Counted from the stretch's first letter, positions 25,804-35,519 are shown. The stretch: 57,322 nucleotides of DNA from Vreelandella rituensis (GCF_003336665.1 NZ_QPIJ01000023.1:1-57322); one strand, 5' to 3'. Numbers and translations are program-made. The notes: generated by a model from the letters alone, not told the origin.

Positions 25804-25840
25804 GAAAGCCTCCTTGAGGTGGTTCATGAATCATTTATGT

Positions 25841-25852
25841 TAGACCGGTCTA
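25841..25852. promoter_or_regulatory. TetR-type operator upstream of the Old Yellow Enzyme gene
   Basis: TAGACCGGTCTA is a perfect 12-bp palindrome located 38 bases upstream of the OYE start. A related sequence, TAGACCAGTCAGTCTA, sits upstream of the TetR gene at 26587-26602. Confidence 0.6.
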
Positions 25853-25946
25853 CTAGAGAGTAGACGATAAACGGTGCCTACCCAAATCCTTCAGGCACCA
25901 GGAATGGTATTTAACGAAGCTGTGTGCCTTCAACGAAGGAATAATG

Positions 25947-26576
25947 TCAGGGTTTTAACAGCTGGCTGAACAGAATATCTTCAAAACGCTGCATGGGCGT
26001 CACCGACTTGAGTGTCTTGGCACGCAGGATGGCGCCTTCCCAGCCGGCTAAAATGAAACTTGCCAGGTCGTGGGTATCGATATCAGTGGCGATCTCACCG
26101 ACGGCCTGGGCATCGTTCAAGCAAGTCACCAGGCGATGTTCCCAACGCTGAAAGACTTTATCGAGGGTGTCACGAAACACATCGCTTTGTCCGGCCAGTT
26201 CCTGGCCTAGGTTGCCGATCAGACACCCACGCACATGGTCACAAGTGAGCATGTCAGCGCGCCCGGCAGCGAAGTAACGCCGCAGTCGTTCCAACGGCGT
26301 TACCGAGGCATCCTCCAACAGCTGCGCCAAGGTGTCATCGTATGCCGCGGAAAAGCTTACGATCACCGCCAGACCGAAATCTTCCTTGCTGGAAAAATAA
26401 TGGTAGAACGACCCCTTGGGCACACCGCTCGCCTTGAGCACCGCATTGATGCCGGTGGCGTTGTAGCCGTGCTGAGCAATCAACTCAGCACCTGCCTCAA
26501 TCAACCTGTCACGAGTGGCGGTCTGCTTCATGCCAGCTGGTTTCATGCCTGTCTGTTTTGTGGCTATCTTTTCCAT
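25947..26576 (-). CDS. TetR family transcriptional regulator (NemR-like)
   Basis: A 209-residue TetR protein: N-terminal helix-turn-helix (about 20-65; ATGINAVLKASGVPKGSFYHYFSSKEDFG), then an all-helical ligand domain with CDHVRGCLIGNLGQELA. Cysteines in that segment fit the electrophile-sensing NemR/AcuR group. It presumably represses itself and the downstream Old Yellow Enzyme through the TAGACC-type palindromes. The ATG at 26576 follows AAGG closely; later methionines at residues 11 and 16 could also start it. Confidence 0.85.
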   Translation of the reverse strand: MEKIATKQTGMKPAGMKQTATRDRLIEAGAELIAQHGYNATGINAVLKASGVPKGSFYHYFSSKEDFGLAVIVSFSAAYDDTLAQLLEDASVTPLERLRRYFAAGRADMLTCDHVRGCLIGNLGQELAGQSDVFRDTLDKVFQRWEHRLVTCLNDAQAVGEIATDIDTHDLASFILAGWEGAILRAKTLKSVTPMQRFEDILFSQLLKP

Positions 26577-26586
26577 AGCCTTAAAG

Positions 26587-26602
26587 TAGACCAGTCAGTC
26601 TA
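26587..26602. promoter_or_regulatory. TetR-type autoregulatory operator
   Basis: TAGACCAGTCAGTCTA, an imperfect palindrome sharing TAGACC and GTCTA with the site at 25841-25852, lies 11 bases upstream of the TetR start. Confidence 0.5.
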
Positions 26603-26652
26603 GTTCTGTCAAGAAACGCGACCCGTCAAGAACAGCAACACGCGGCAGTAGC

Positions 26653-28836
26653 TTACACCCCCGCTTTAGCCGCGCGGGCCGCGTGGAGTTTCTTGTAGCT
26701 TTCGACCAGGCGTTGGTGCCTGTCGAGGCCTTCCAGCTGCATATTGGTCGGGGTCAGGCCATGGAAACGCACCTCACCGCTTACCGAGCCCACCACGGCG
26801 GCCATGGCGTCTTGGCCAAACATGCGCTGGAAGCTGTGCAGGTAATCTTCAAGCACCAGATCGGCATCCAGAGCGATTTCCAGCACCGCGTTGACCGCCT
26901 GATAGAACAGACCGCGCTCGATGGTGTTGTCGTTGTACTGCAGGAACATCTGCACGCAGTCCAACGCTTCTTCATGGCGCTGGAGTGCCAGGTAAATAAG
27001 CAGCTTGAGTTCCAGAATGGTGAGCTGCCCCCAGACGGTGTTTTCATCGAACTCGATACCGAGCAAGGTGATGATATCGGCATGGTCGTCCATCTGGCTG
27101 TCTTCCAGGCGCGCGACCAGGTCGGCCAGCTGATCGTCATCCAGGCCATGCAGGTTGAGAATGTCCTCGCGATACTCCAGCGACTTGTTGGTGTTGTCCC
27201 AGATTAGTTCCTCCACGGGATACACTTCCGAGTAGCCCGGCACCAGAATACGGCACACCGGCGCGCCAAGGTCCTCATGCACCGCCATATAGACTTCGGC
27301 GCCCAGCTCCTCGAAGATGCCCAGCAGTGTCGCGGCTTCTTGCTCGTTGGTGCCCGAAAAATCCCATTCGCAGAACTCGAAGTCCGGCTTGGCACTGAAG
27401 AAACGCCAGGAAACCACACCCACCGAGTCGATAAAGTGCTCGACGAAGTTGTTCGGTTCGGCGACCGTCTGGGAGTTGAAGGTGGGTAACGGCAGGTCGT
27501 TCAGGCCCTCGAAGCTGCGACCCTGGAGCAGCTCGGTCAGGCTGCGCTCCAACGCTACTTCGAAGCTGGGGTGCGCGCCAAATGAGGCAAACACGCCACC
27601 GGTGCGCGGGTTCATCAGCGTGACGCACATCACCGGGAATTGCCCGCCCATGGAGGCATCCTTGACCAGTACCGGGAAGCCCTGGGCTTCCAGGGCGTTA
27701 ATGCCTTCGACAATGCTGGGGTACTTCGCCAGCACCTCTTGCGGCACGTCCGGTAGCGTCAGTTCCTGTTCGAGAATCTCGCGCTTCACCGCCCGTTCGA
27801 AAATTTCCGAGAGGCACTGTACCTGCGCTTCCACCAGCGTATTGCCGGCGCTCATGCCGTTACTCAGGAACAGGTTTTCGATCAGGTTGGACGGGAAGTA
27901 GATCGTTTCCCCATCCGACTGGCGCACAAACGGCAGCGAGACGATGCCGCGATCGGTACGCCCGGAGTTGGTGTCGATCAAGTGCGAGCCGCACAACTCA
28001 CCGTCGGGGTTGTAGATCTCCAGACAGTGCTCATCGAGAATCTCTTCGGGCAGCGAATCAGCAGGTCCTGGCTGGAACCACTTTTCATCGGGGTAGTGAA
28101 CAAAGGCGCTACCCGCAATTTCTTCACCGAAAAACTGATCGTTATAGAAGAAGTTGCAGCTCAGCCGCTCGATAAACTCGCCCAGCGCCGAGCACAGCGC
28201 GCTCTCCTTGGTGGCACCCTTGCCGTTGGTGAAACACATCGGAGAGGCCGCATCGCGGATATGCAGCGACCATACATGGGGCACGATATTGCGCCAGGAG
28301 GCGATCTCGATCTTCATGCCCAGATCCGCCAGAATCCCGCTCATGTTGGCGATGGTCTGCTCCAACGGCAGGTCCTTGCCTTCAATATAGGTAGTGCTAC
28401 CTTCCGGCGCGCCCATCAGCAGCGCCTGGGCGTCTTCATCGATGTTCTCGACCGTCTCGATCTGGAACTCGGGATTGGTTTGCACCACTTTCTTGACCGT
28501 GCAGCGGTCGATGGAGCGTAGAATGCCTTCGCGGTCCTTGGCGGAGATATCCTCCGGCAGCTCGACCTGAATCTTGAAAATCTGTTTGTAGCGGTTTTCC
28601 GGGTCGACGATGTTGTTCTGGGAAAGGCGGATATTCTCGGTGGGAATATCCCGTGCGTTGCAGTACACCTTCACGAAGTAAGCGGCGCACATGGCCGAAG
28701 AAGCCAGAAAATAATCGAACGGACCCGGTGCCGAGCCATCGCCCTTGTAGCGGATCGGTTGGTCTGAGATAACGCTGAAATCGTCGAACTTTGCTTCCAG
28801 CCGGAGGTTGTCGAGATAATTGACTTTGATTTCCAT
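26653..28836 (-). CDS. OsmC-YcaO fusion protein
   Basis: A 727-residue fusion. Residues 1 to about 140 form an OsmC-like domain (GPFDYFLASSAMCAAYFVKVYC with the conserved cysteine, and SIDRCTVKKVVQ with the second). The rest resembles E. coli YcaO: ATP-binding parts in NGKGATKESALCSALGEFIERLS and GNTLVEAQVQCLSEIFERAVKRE, and a C-terminal helical region (about 590-700). YcaO proteins use ATP to activate backbone amides; E. coli YcaO has been linked genetically to beta-methylthiolation of ribosomal protein S12. The C-terminus lacks the Pro-rich end of peptide-modifying YcaOs. There is no nearby precursor peptide, so it is not a RiPP cluster. The ribosome site is weak. Confidence 0.88.
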   Translation of the reverse strand: MEIKVNYLDNLRLEAKFDDFSVISDQPIRYKGDGSAPGPFDYFLASSAMCAAYFVKVYCNARDIPTENIRLSQNNIVDPENRYKQIFKIQVELPEDISAKDREGILRSIDRCTVKKVVQTNPEFQIETVENIDEDAQALLMGAPEGSTTYIEGKDLPLEQTIANMSGILADLGMKIEIASWRNIVPHVWSLHIRDAASPMCFTNGKGATKESALCSALGEFIERLSCNFFYNDQFFGEEIAGSAFVHYPDEKWFQPGPADSLPEEILDEHCLEIYNPDGELCGSHLIDTNSGRTDRGIVSLPFVRQSDGETIYFPSNLIENLFLSNGMSAGNTLVEAQVQCLSEIFERAVKREILEQELTLPDVPQEVLAKYPSIVEGINALEAQGFPVLVKDASMGGQFPVMCVTLMNPRTGGVFASFGAHPSFEVALERSLTELLQGRSFEGLNDLPLPTFNSQTVAEPNNFVEHFIDSVGVVSWRFFSAKPDFEFCEWDFSGTNEQEAATLLGIFEELGAEVYMAVHEDLGAPVCRILVPGYSEVYPVEELIWDNTNKSLEYREDILNLHGLDDDQLADLVARLEDSQMDDHADIITLLGIEFDENTVWGQLTILELKLLIYLALQRHEEALDCVQMFLQYNDNTIERGLFYQAVNAVLEIALDADLVLEDYLHSFQRMFGQDAMAAVVGSVSGEVRFHGLTPTNMQLEGLDRHQRLVESYKKLHAARAAKAGV

Positions 28837-28939
28837 GAGCGGGGCGTCCGGATAGAGGAATGGGTCTAGGCCATAGGCTGATTGGCGGCCATTATCCAGT
28901 TTTTAACCCACTGCGTCTCGGGGAAGCGTTGCGCTCAAG

Positions 28940-28957
28940 TTATCCAGATATGGATAA
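28940..28957. promoter_or_regulatory. 18-bp inverted repeat before the RND operon
   Basis: TTATCCA-GATA-TGGATAA is a perfect 7-bp inverted repeat in the 275-base gap between the divergent osmC-ycaO fusion and the RND adaptor gene. It may be an operator for either. Confidence 0.4.
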
Positions 28958-29111
28958 ACAGGCTCTGAATAGCTTAATCAGGCACTTGCCATGCACCACG
29001 GCCTGAAGCGTCCACCCATTTGCACATTGTTTACACCCTTATTGCCTAATCGCTGCGCGCCGATCGGCGATGCTAGATTAAGTTGTCGTTACTCACGGAG
29101 ACACTCCCGGA

Positions 29112-30311
29112 ATGCCCCCTTCTCATCCGTCTTACCGCCATCATCAGCAAGGGCGATTCCGCTTGGGTGCGCTGGCTGCCCTGCTGGTGTTGGCGGCGGG
29201 ACTGGCTGGCGCCTGGTGGCTACTCAACCAGCCGCCACGCATCGAACGTCGCCCACCTCCCGAGCCCATGCCGCCGTTGGTGGATATCGTGATCGCCGAA
29301 CGGCGTGCTGAAGCACCCGAGTTTTACGGCTTCGGCCGCGTCATCGCGGAACAGGAAGTCCGTCTGGCCAGCCGTGTCGGCGGCCAGCTGGAACGCTTTG
29401 CCGAAGGGGTATTCCCTGGCCAGGTGGTGGAATCCGGCCAGGCGCTGGCGTATATCGACCAGGCTGACCTGGCGCTTGCGCTACAGGATGCCGAGGCCCA
29501 GCTAAGCCAGGCCCAGGCTGCTCTCGCCCTTGAACGTGGCGAACAGCAGCGCGCCCAGAGCGACTACCAGGCCTTCGGGCGCACGCTTTCCGCAGAGCGC
29601 CGCGCCCTGGTACTGCGCGAACCCCAATTACGCCAGGCTCAGGCCCAATTGGCGCAGGCCCAGGTGATCCTCGACCAGGCCCGGCTTAATCTGAAGCGCG
29701 CCACCCTCAGCGCCCCCTGGCGCGCCGTGGTGCAGGAACGCCTGATTGGCGCCGGAAGCTTGCTTAGCCAAGGCACTGAAGTGATGCATCTGGTGGGGGT
29801 GGAACGCTTCTGGGTGCGTGCTTCTCTGCCCGGCGAATGGCTGCCCTGGCTCGACACCGAAAGCGAGGTCACCCTGGAAAGCCGGGGCTGGCCCAGTGGC
29901 GCTATCCGCCAGGGGGAAGTGATTTCGATCTTGCCCAGCCTGGAAGAAAACGGCCTTCAGGCCCAGTTGCTGGTAGCGGTGGACGACCCCCTGGCCTTGG
30001 AAAGTGACGGCCCGGCCCTGCGTCTGGGCGATATTCTTCGTGCCAATTTCTCGCCCACCGCCCAGGAAGCCTTGATCGCCCTGCCGGCGGCGGCCGTTCG
30101 CCCCGGCGAGCGGGTATGGTGGCTGGATGAAGATGACCGTTTGCGTCAATCCCGGGTCGAGCTTGCCTACCGGGGCGAAGACAGACTCTTGATTCGTGCG
30201 GGTATCGAACCCGGCAGCCGCGTGGTGGTGGCGGGCCTGGCTCAACCGCGTGAAGGCCAGGAAGTGCGACCGCGTCAGCGTGACGCTGAGCCCCAGGAGC
30301 CCGGCTCATGA
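29112..30311 (+). CDS. RND efflux periplasmic adaptor (membrane fusion protein)
   Basis: A 399-residue membrane fusion protein with an N-terminal signal-anchor (LGALAALLVLAAGLAGAWWLL, about 18-38), a biotinyl-lipoyl domain (YGFGRVIAEQEVRLASRVGGQL), a helical hairpin of the coiled-coil type (about 120-195), a second lipoyl half (RATLSAPWRAVVQERL) and beta-barrel domains. It links an inner-membrane pump to an outer-membrane channel. The gene overlaps the pump gene start by four bases. No TolC-like gene is in the window, so an outer-membrane partner must come from elsewhere. Confidence 0.9.
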   Translation: MPPSHPSYRHHQQGRFRLGALAALLVLAAGLAGAWWLLNQPPRIERRPPPEPMPPLVDIVIAERRAEAPEFYGFGRVIAEQEVRLASRVGGQLERFAEGVFPGQVVESGQALAYIDQADLALALQDAEAQLSQAQAALALERGEQQRAQSDYQAFGRTLSAERRALVLREPQLRQAQAQLAQAQVILDQARLNLKRATLSAPWRAVVQERLIGAGSLLSQGTEVMHLVGVERFWVRASLPGEWLPWLDTESEVTLESRGWPSGAIRQGEVISILPSLEENGLQAQLLVAVDDPLALESDGPALRLGDILRANFSPTAQEALIALPAAAVRPGERVWWLDEDDRLRQSRVELAYRGEDRLLIRAGIEPGSRVVVAGLAQPREGQEVRPRQRDAEPQEPGS

Positions 30312-33300
30312 TGCGCCGCGGCCCGCTGGCCTGGATGGTTGACCATGGCGTCGCGCCCAACCTCTTGATGATTCTGCTGATCGCCGGGGGGTTCTTTGCT
30401 TCGCTCACCATCAAGAAAGAGATCTTTCCCGACTTCGAGACCGAGATCGTTCAGGTCAGCATCAGCTACCCCGGCGCCACCCCGGAAGACGTGGAACAAA
30501 GCCTGCTCTTGCCGGTGGAAGCCGCCCTGGCCGATGTCGAAGGCATCGATGAGTTGACCGCCTATGCCAATGAAGGCAGTGCGCGCCTCAATGCCACCCT
30601 GATCGATGGGGTGGAAGTCATGCGGGTCTATCAGGATATTCAGCAGGCGGTGAATGCCATCACCACCCTGCCCGGCGCCGCCGACCCGCCACGCTTCACT
30701 TTGGCCGGGCGCTCGCGCAGCGTGGTCAGCCTGCAGGTGCACGGCCAGGTGGACCTGGCCATTTTGCACAACGCCGCCGAGGATCTACGCGCCGAGCTCC
30801 AGGCGCTTTCCGGTATTTCCCGGGCCGAGCTTTCCGGCAACCGTGCCCGGGAAATTCAGGTGCGGCTGGATGAAGAAGCCATCGCTCGCTTCGGGCTGGA
30901 CCACCGCCAACTGGCTGCGCGTATCAGCGAGGAAGCCCTGGATCTCGCCGGGGGCCAACTGGCGACCCTGGAAGGCGAATGGCTGGTGCGTTATCAGGGG
31001 CGGCGCAACACTGCCCAGGAATTTGCCGACCTGCCGATTTTTACCAGCGACAGCGGCACCCCTGTGCGGCTCGGCACCATCGCCGAGGTAATCGATGGCT
31101 TTGCCGAAACCGATCAGGAAGTGTTCTATAACGGCGAACCGGGCTTGACCGTGGAGGTTTACCAGATCGGCGATCAGACCCCCACCGGCATTTCCGAGGC
31201 CGTGAGCGGCGAGCTTGAACGCTTGCACGCCGGGCTGCCCGAAGGCGTTTCATTGAGTGTCTCGCGGGACAGCTCCGAGCTTTACTCGGATCGCCTTGGC
31301 CTGTTGCTCAAGAATGCCTGGATGGGTCTTGCCCTGGTATTGGTGCTGATGGCGCTGTTTCTCGAAGCCCGGCTGGCATTCTGGGTCACCCTGGGCATCC
31401 CTACCGCTTTCCTGGGCGCCATGCTGTTTCTGCCCTGGTTCGGGGTGTCGCTCAACTTGATGTCGATGTTCGCCTTCATCATCGCCCTGGGGATCGTGGT
31501 CGACGATGCCATCATGGTCGGCGAGAACATCTACAGCTACCGCGAACAGGGCTATTCGTTGCGCGATGCGGCGGTGCGCGGGGCCCGGGAAATCGCCACC
31601 CCCATCACCTTCGCCATTCTGTCCAACATCGTTGCCTTCTTGCCGCTGTTGTTCCTGCCCGGCTTTCTCGGCTTGATCTTCGCCACCGTGCCGGTCGTGG
31701 TGGTCACGGTGTTTCTGATTTCCTGGCTGGAAGCGCTGTTCATCCTACCCGCCCATCTGGCGCATAGCCGCAAGCCCAGGGTCACGCCTGCCTGGCAACG
31801 CCCCCTGGAAGCGGTGCGCCGTACCATGCAAGGCGGGCTGGAGCGCTTCACCCATCAGCATTTCGCCCCCTTTCTGGAACGTGCCCTGAACCAGCGCCTG
31901 CTCAGTGTGGCGCTGGCAGTGATGATCCTGATTGTGGCCCTGGCCTGGGCAATGAGCGGTCGTTTGGGCTTTTCATTGATGCCAAGGGTGGAATCCGACC
32001 AGGTCCAGGCCAGTATCAGCCTGCCTATCGGCAGCCCCATCAACCTGAGCCGTGACTTGAGCGGGCAGTTGCTTGATGCCGCCGAGAGGCTCAGCGCCCG
32101 GGAAGACGACCTGGCGTTCAGCGGCACACAAAGCCGACTGGACGGCGAAGCCTTGAGCGTGCGCCTGGATATCGCCCCGCAAAGCCTCGATGACTGGCCG
32201 CCCTCGCGGGTGGCCCGAGCCTGGCGCGAACTCAGCGGCGATCTGGTCGGGGCGCAATCGGTACGCTTTGAATCCGATGTTGGCGGCCCCGGAAGCGGCG
32301 CCGCCCTGTCCCTGCGCCTCTCGCACCCCGACACCCTGGTACTCGAAGCCGCCGCCGAGCGACTGGCGCTCGAGCTAAGCGAATACGGCCTCACCGATAT
32401 CGACAGCGGCCTGGGGGACGGCAAACCGCAGCTGGACCTTCGTCTTTCTCCCGAAGGGCGCGCTCTGGGGCTTTCCGGCACCGACCTGGCCCAGGCGCTG
32501 CGTGGCTCGCTCCAGGGGGCCACGGCGGTGGAGCAACATTCGGGGCGCAGCGAGATCAGTATCGAGGTGCGCTTGCCGCAACCCGACCGGGACAGCTTGA
32601 ACGAGCTGTATCGGATGCCGATACGCACGCCGGACGGACTGAGCGTGCCGCTTTCCCGGGTGGCGGATATCATGCTGACCCAGGCCTCCAGCAGCCTGCA
32701 GCGGATTGACGGCCGACGCATCATCGATGTCAGCGCCGATACTGACGGCGACCTGCCCATCAACCAGGTGCTGGCGACCTTGCAGCAAGAGGTGTTTCCC
32801 GGCATGGAAGCTGCCTGGCCGGGGCTGGAAATCGGCCTCGGCGGGCGCCAGCAGGATACCGCCGATAACCTGGCCACGCTGAGGACCGCGATGTGGCTGA
32901 TGCTCGCGGCTCTTTACGCCCTCCTGGCGATTCCGTTTCGCAGCTACCTTCAGCCACTGCTGGTCATGGCAGCGATTCCCTTCGGGGTGGTGGGCGCGGT
33001 GGCCGGGCACATGATCATGGGGTTCGGTCTTTCGATCATCAGCCTGCTGGGAATGCTGGCGCTCTCCGGGGTGGTGATCAACGATGCACTGGTGCTGATC
33101 GACTACGCCAACCGCAAGCGACGCGAAGGCATGGCGCCGCGCGAAGCCATCATGGCGGCCGCCACGCGGCGCCTGAGGCCGATCATGATGACCACGCTGA
33201 CCACTTTCCTGGGGTTGGCACCGATGATTCTGGAAACCTCGCGCCAGGCGCGTTTCATGATTCCCATGGCGATTTCGCTGGGCTTCGGTATGTTGTTCGC

Positions 33301-33403
33301 TACCGTGATCCTGCTGGTACTGGTGCCCTGTCTGTACCTGGGGCTGGAAAATCTACGGGAGCGCCTGGGGGCGTTCTCTTCAGGCAAAGGAGCCGTGTCC
33401 TGA
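30308..33403 (+). CDS. RND efflux pump inner membrane permease
   Basis: A 1031-residue RND transporter with 12 helices and two large periplasmic loops. The helix-4 proton-relay aspartates are Asp399 and Asp400 in GIVVDDAIMVGENIYSYREQ; a second repeat ends in GVVINDALVLIDYANRKRREG near residue 920. It looks more like the multidrug/acriflavine (HAE) branch than a metal CzcA pump, since the typical CzcA DFG-ID and metal motifs are absent. The start is ATGATG, overlapping the adaptor stop. It is followed directly (TGATG) by a sensor kinase gene. Confidence 0.9.
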   Translation: MMRRGPLAWMVDHGVAPNLLMILLIAGGFFASLTIKKEIFPDFETEIVQVSISYPGATPEDVEQSLLLPVEAALADVEGIDELTAYANEGSARLNATLIDGVEVMRVYQDIQQAVNAITTLPGAADPPRFTLAGRSRSVVSLQVHGQVDLAILHNAAEDLRAELQALSGISRAELSGNRAREIQVRLDEEAIARFGLDHRQLAARISEEALDLAGGQLATLEGEWLVRYQGRRNTAQEFADLPIFTSDSGTPVRLGTIAEVIDGFAETDQEVFYNGEPGLTVEVYQIGDQTPTGISEAVSGELERLHAGLPEGVSLSVSRDSSELYSDRLGLLLKNAWMGLALVLVLMALFLEARLAFWVTLGIPTAFLGAMLFLPWFGVSLNLMSMFAFIIALGIVVDDAIMVGENIYSYREQGYSLRDAAVRGAREIATPITFAILSNIVAFLPLLFLPGFLGLIFATVPVVVVTVFLISWLEALFILPAHLAHSRKPRVTPAWQRPLEAVRRTMQGGLERFTHQHFAPFLERALNQRLLSVALAVMILIVALAWAMSGRLGFSLMPRVESDQVQASISLPIGSPINLSRDLSGQLLDAAERLSAREDDLAFSGTQSRLDGEALSVRLDIAPQSLDDWPPSRVARAWRELSGDLVGAQSVRFESDVGGPGSGAALSLRLSHPDTLVLEAAAERLALELSEYGLTDIDSGLGDGKPQLDLRLSPEGRALGLSGTDLAQALRGSLQGATAVEQHSGRSEISIEVRLPQPDRDSLNELYRMPIRTPDGLSVPLSRVADIMLTQASSSLQRIDGRRIIDVSADTDGDLPINQVLATLQQEVFPGMEAAWPGLEIGLGGRQQDTADNLATLRTAMWLMLAALYALLAIPFRSYLQPLLVMAAIPFGVVGAVAGHMIMGFGLSIISLLGMLALSGVVINDALVLIDYANRKRREGMAPREAIMAAATRRLRPIMMTTLTTFLGLAPMILETSRQARFMIPMAISLGFGMLFATVILLVLVPCLYLGLENLRERLGAFSSGKGAVS

Positions 33404-34812
33404 TGGCAAGGCCTTCTTTTCGATGGGCTATCTCGCCCCTCGGACTCAAGCTGTTCGTGATCATTCTGAGCGTCAACGTGGCGATTTCCGCCGCGGTGTT
33501 TCTTGCGGTTTCTCACAGCATTGACCGCGGCTTTCTGGATTATCTGAACCAGGCCCAGCAACGCCGTGCGGAAACCCTGGCCGAAGGGCTGGTTAATCAG
33601 TGGCGTCGACACGGCGACTGGGAGTGGCTGGCCCGCTCCCCTGAGCGCTGGCCGCAACTGGTACGTCAGGCGCTGACCGAGGAGCGCCGCCGCCAACCGT
33701 CTCCCTTGGGAGAAGCCCATGACTTCGTGCTACGCGCCCCCAGCGGCGCTTTCGTGATTCCGCCCCAAGAGGAGGACCCCGACGATTCCGCTGACTGGCG
33801 CTGGTTGCCGTTGAGCGACCGCGATACGGTCATCGGAGAATTGGGCTATCGGCCGCCGCAACAGATGATGGAACGCATGGAGCGCGGCTTTCTCGCACGC
33901 CAACAGCGTAACCTGATGATCATTCTCGCTTCACTGGGCGTCGCTTCGCTGCTGCTCGCTGGGGGGCTTTCCTGGTGGCTGGGGCGGCGCACCCGGGCGC
34001 TGGCCCTGGCGACTCGCCGGCTGACGGAAGGCGATTACGCCACTCGCCTGAAAGGCAAAGGCCGCGATGAGCTGGCGCGCCTGGCACGGGATTTCAACGT
34101 CCTGGCGGCAACCCTGGAAGCCAACCGCGAAGCCCGTGCTCGCTGGGTATCGGACACCGCCCATGAATTGCGTACCCCCCTTGCCGTCTTGCGCGGTGAA
34201 ATCGAAGCCATGCAGGACGGGATTCGCCCCCTCGACCAGGAAAATCTCGGGTCGCTGGCCCAGGAAGTCAGCCAACTCGAACGCCTGGTAACCGACCTGC
34301 GCCTGCTTTCGCAAAGCGACGCCGGGGCCCTGGAAACGCAACTCGCGCCACTGGATCTCAGCCATAGCCTCAAGACCCGCCTGCTCGACGCCCATGGCTG
34401 GCTTTCCGACAGCGGTCTGACACTCAATACCGAAATCGCTCCCGGGGTAATGATTCGGGGTGACAGCCAACGCCTGCGCCAGTTATGGAACAACCTGCTG
34501 GACAATAGTTGCGCCTATACCACACCGCCCGGCACCCTGGCGGTGAGCCTGTACCGCAAGGCGGACAAAGCGGTGATGACCTGGCAAGACAGCGCGCCCG
34601 GCGTACCCGAACGGGATCTCGACCGCCTGACCGAGCGTCTTTACCGGGTGGAAGGTTCGCGTAGCCGCGCCAGTGGCGGCAGCGGTCTGGGGCTTTCGAT
34701 TGCCAGCGCCTTGGTAAAGGCCCATGGCGGCACCATGGTCGCCTCGACCTCCGCCCTTGGCGGCCTGTGCTGGACGCTGACGTTTCCTCTTCTGACGGAT
34801 AAAACCCAATGA
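33403..34812 (+). CDS. Sensor histidine kinase (BaeS-like)
   Basis: A 469-residue kinase. Topology: helix at about 13-35, periplasmic part (36-168), helix at about 170-194, HAMP (about 195-245), dimerisation domain with phosphoacceptor His254 in DTAHELRTPL, and ATPase domain with NNLLDNSCAYT, DSAPGVP and SGGSGLGLSIA. The ATG is part of TGATG overlapping the RND pump stop. The true start is 33403; the longer upstream reading runs inside the pump gene. It should sense an envelope stress or pump substrate and signal to the next gene. Confidence 0.9.
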   Translation: MARPSFRWAISPLGLKLFVIILSVNVAISAAVFLAVSHSIDRGFLDYLNQAQQRRAETLAEGLVNQWRRHGDWEWLARSPERWPQLVRQALTEERRRQPSPLGEAHDFVLRAPSGAFVIPPQEEDPDDSADWRWLPLSDRDTVIGELGYRPPQQMMERMERGFLARQQRNLMIILASLGVASLLLAGGLSWWLGRRTRALALATRRLTEGDYATRLKGKGRDELARLARDFNVLAATLEANREARARWVSDTAHELRTPLAVLRGEIEAMQDGIRPLDQENLGSLAQEVSQLERLVTDLRLLSQSDAGALETQLAPLDLSHSLKTRLLDAHGWLSDSGLTLNTEIAPGVMIRGDSQRLRQLWNNLLDNSCAYTTPPGTLAVSLYRKADKAVMTWQDSAPGVPERDLDRLTERLYRVEGSRSRASGGSGLGLSIASALVKAHGGTMVASTSALGGLCWTLTFPLLTDKTQ

Positions 34813-35519
34813 CCTCAAGTGCAACCGATCAACTGCTGATCGTCGAAGACGAACCCAAGATTGCTCGACTGGTGGCGGACTACCTGGAAAGCAGTGGCTT
34901 CACCACTCATCATCTGAACCACGGCGACCTGGTGCTGCCCTGGCTGGAAGACGCCACGACGTCTCCTTCCCTGGTGTTATTGGACCTGATGCTGCCGGGC
35001 ACCGATGGCCTGACGCTGTGCCGGGAAATTCGCCAGCGCTGGCCTGGCATCGCTATCATCATGCTGACCGCCCGGGTGGAAGAAGTCGACCGGCTGCTGG
35101 GCCTGGAACTCGGCGCCGACGACTACATCTGCAAGCCGTTCAGTCCGCGAGAAGTCGTGGCCCGCGTCAAGGCCGTGCTGCGGCGTAGCCAGGCGACTCA
35201 GGATGCTCCCACCGACCTGGCCTCGCAGGCACTTTTGACACTCGACGAAGACGGTTGGCGAGCACTCGCCAGCGGCCAGGACATCGCCCTGACCGCCGTG
35301 GAGTTTCAGTTATTGAAAGTATTGATGCAGGCGCCCGGGCGCATCTTCAGTCGCGAACAGCTGATGGATCACATGTACCGTGACCACCGTATCGTGTCCG
35401 AGCGTACCGTCGACAGCCACATCAAGAAGCTGCGCAAGAAGATCAACGAAGCCTTGCCCGAACATGACATCATTCGTTCGGTCTATAGCGTCGGTTACAA
35501 GTATCAACCCGAAGGCTAG
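34809..35519 (+). CDS. OmpR-type response regulator (BaeR-like)
   Basis: A 236-residue regulator with a receiver domain (LLIVEDEPKIARL, phosphoacceptor Asp59 in LVLLDLMLPGTDG, Lys in CKPFSPRE) and a C-terminal winged helix (about 140-232, ending SVGYKYQPEG). It overlaps the kinase stop by four bases (ATGA). By gene order it controls the RND operon it belongs to. A short convergent gap of eight bases separates it from the esterase gene. Confidence 0.9.
   Translation: MTSSATDQLLIVEDEPKIARLVADYLESSGFTTHHLNHGDLVLPWLEDATTSPSLVLLDLMLPGTDGLTLCREIRQRWPGIAIIMLTARVEEVDRLLGLELGADDYICKPFSPREVVARVKAVLRRSQATQDAPTDLASQALLTLDEDGWRALASGQDIALTAVEFQLLKVLMQAPGRIFSREQLMDHMYRDHRIVSERTVDSHIKKLRKKINEALPEHDIIRSVYSVGYKYQPEG

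Noticed and set aside
26653..28836. YcaO as part of a RiPP (thiazole/oxazole) biosynthesis cluster
   Set aside because: No precursor peptide, dehydrogenase or E1-like partner nearby, and the protein resembles the stand-alone E. coli YcaO.
32893..33402. Upstream extension of the sensor kinase frame
   Set aside because: It lies wholly within the RND pump gene in another frame; the kinase starts at the TGATG overlap.
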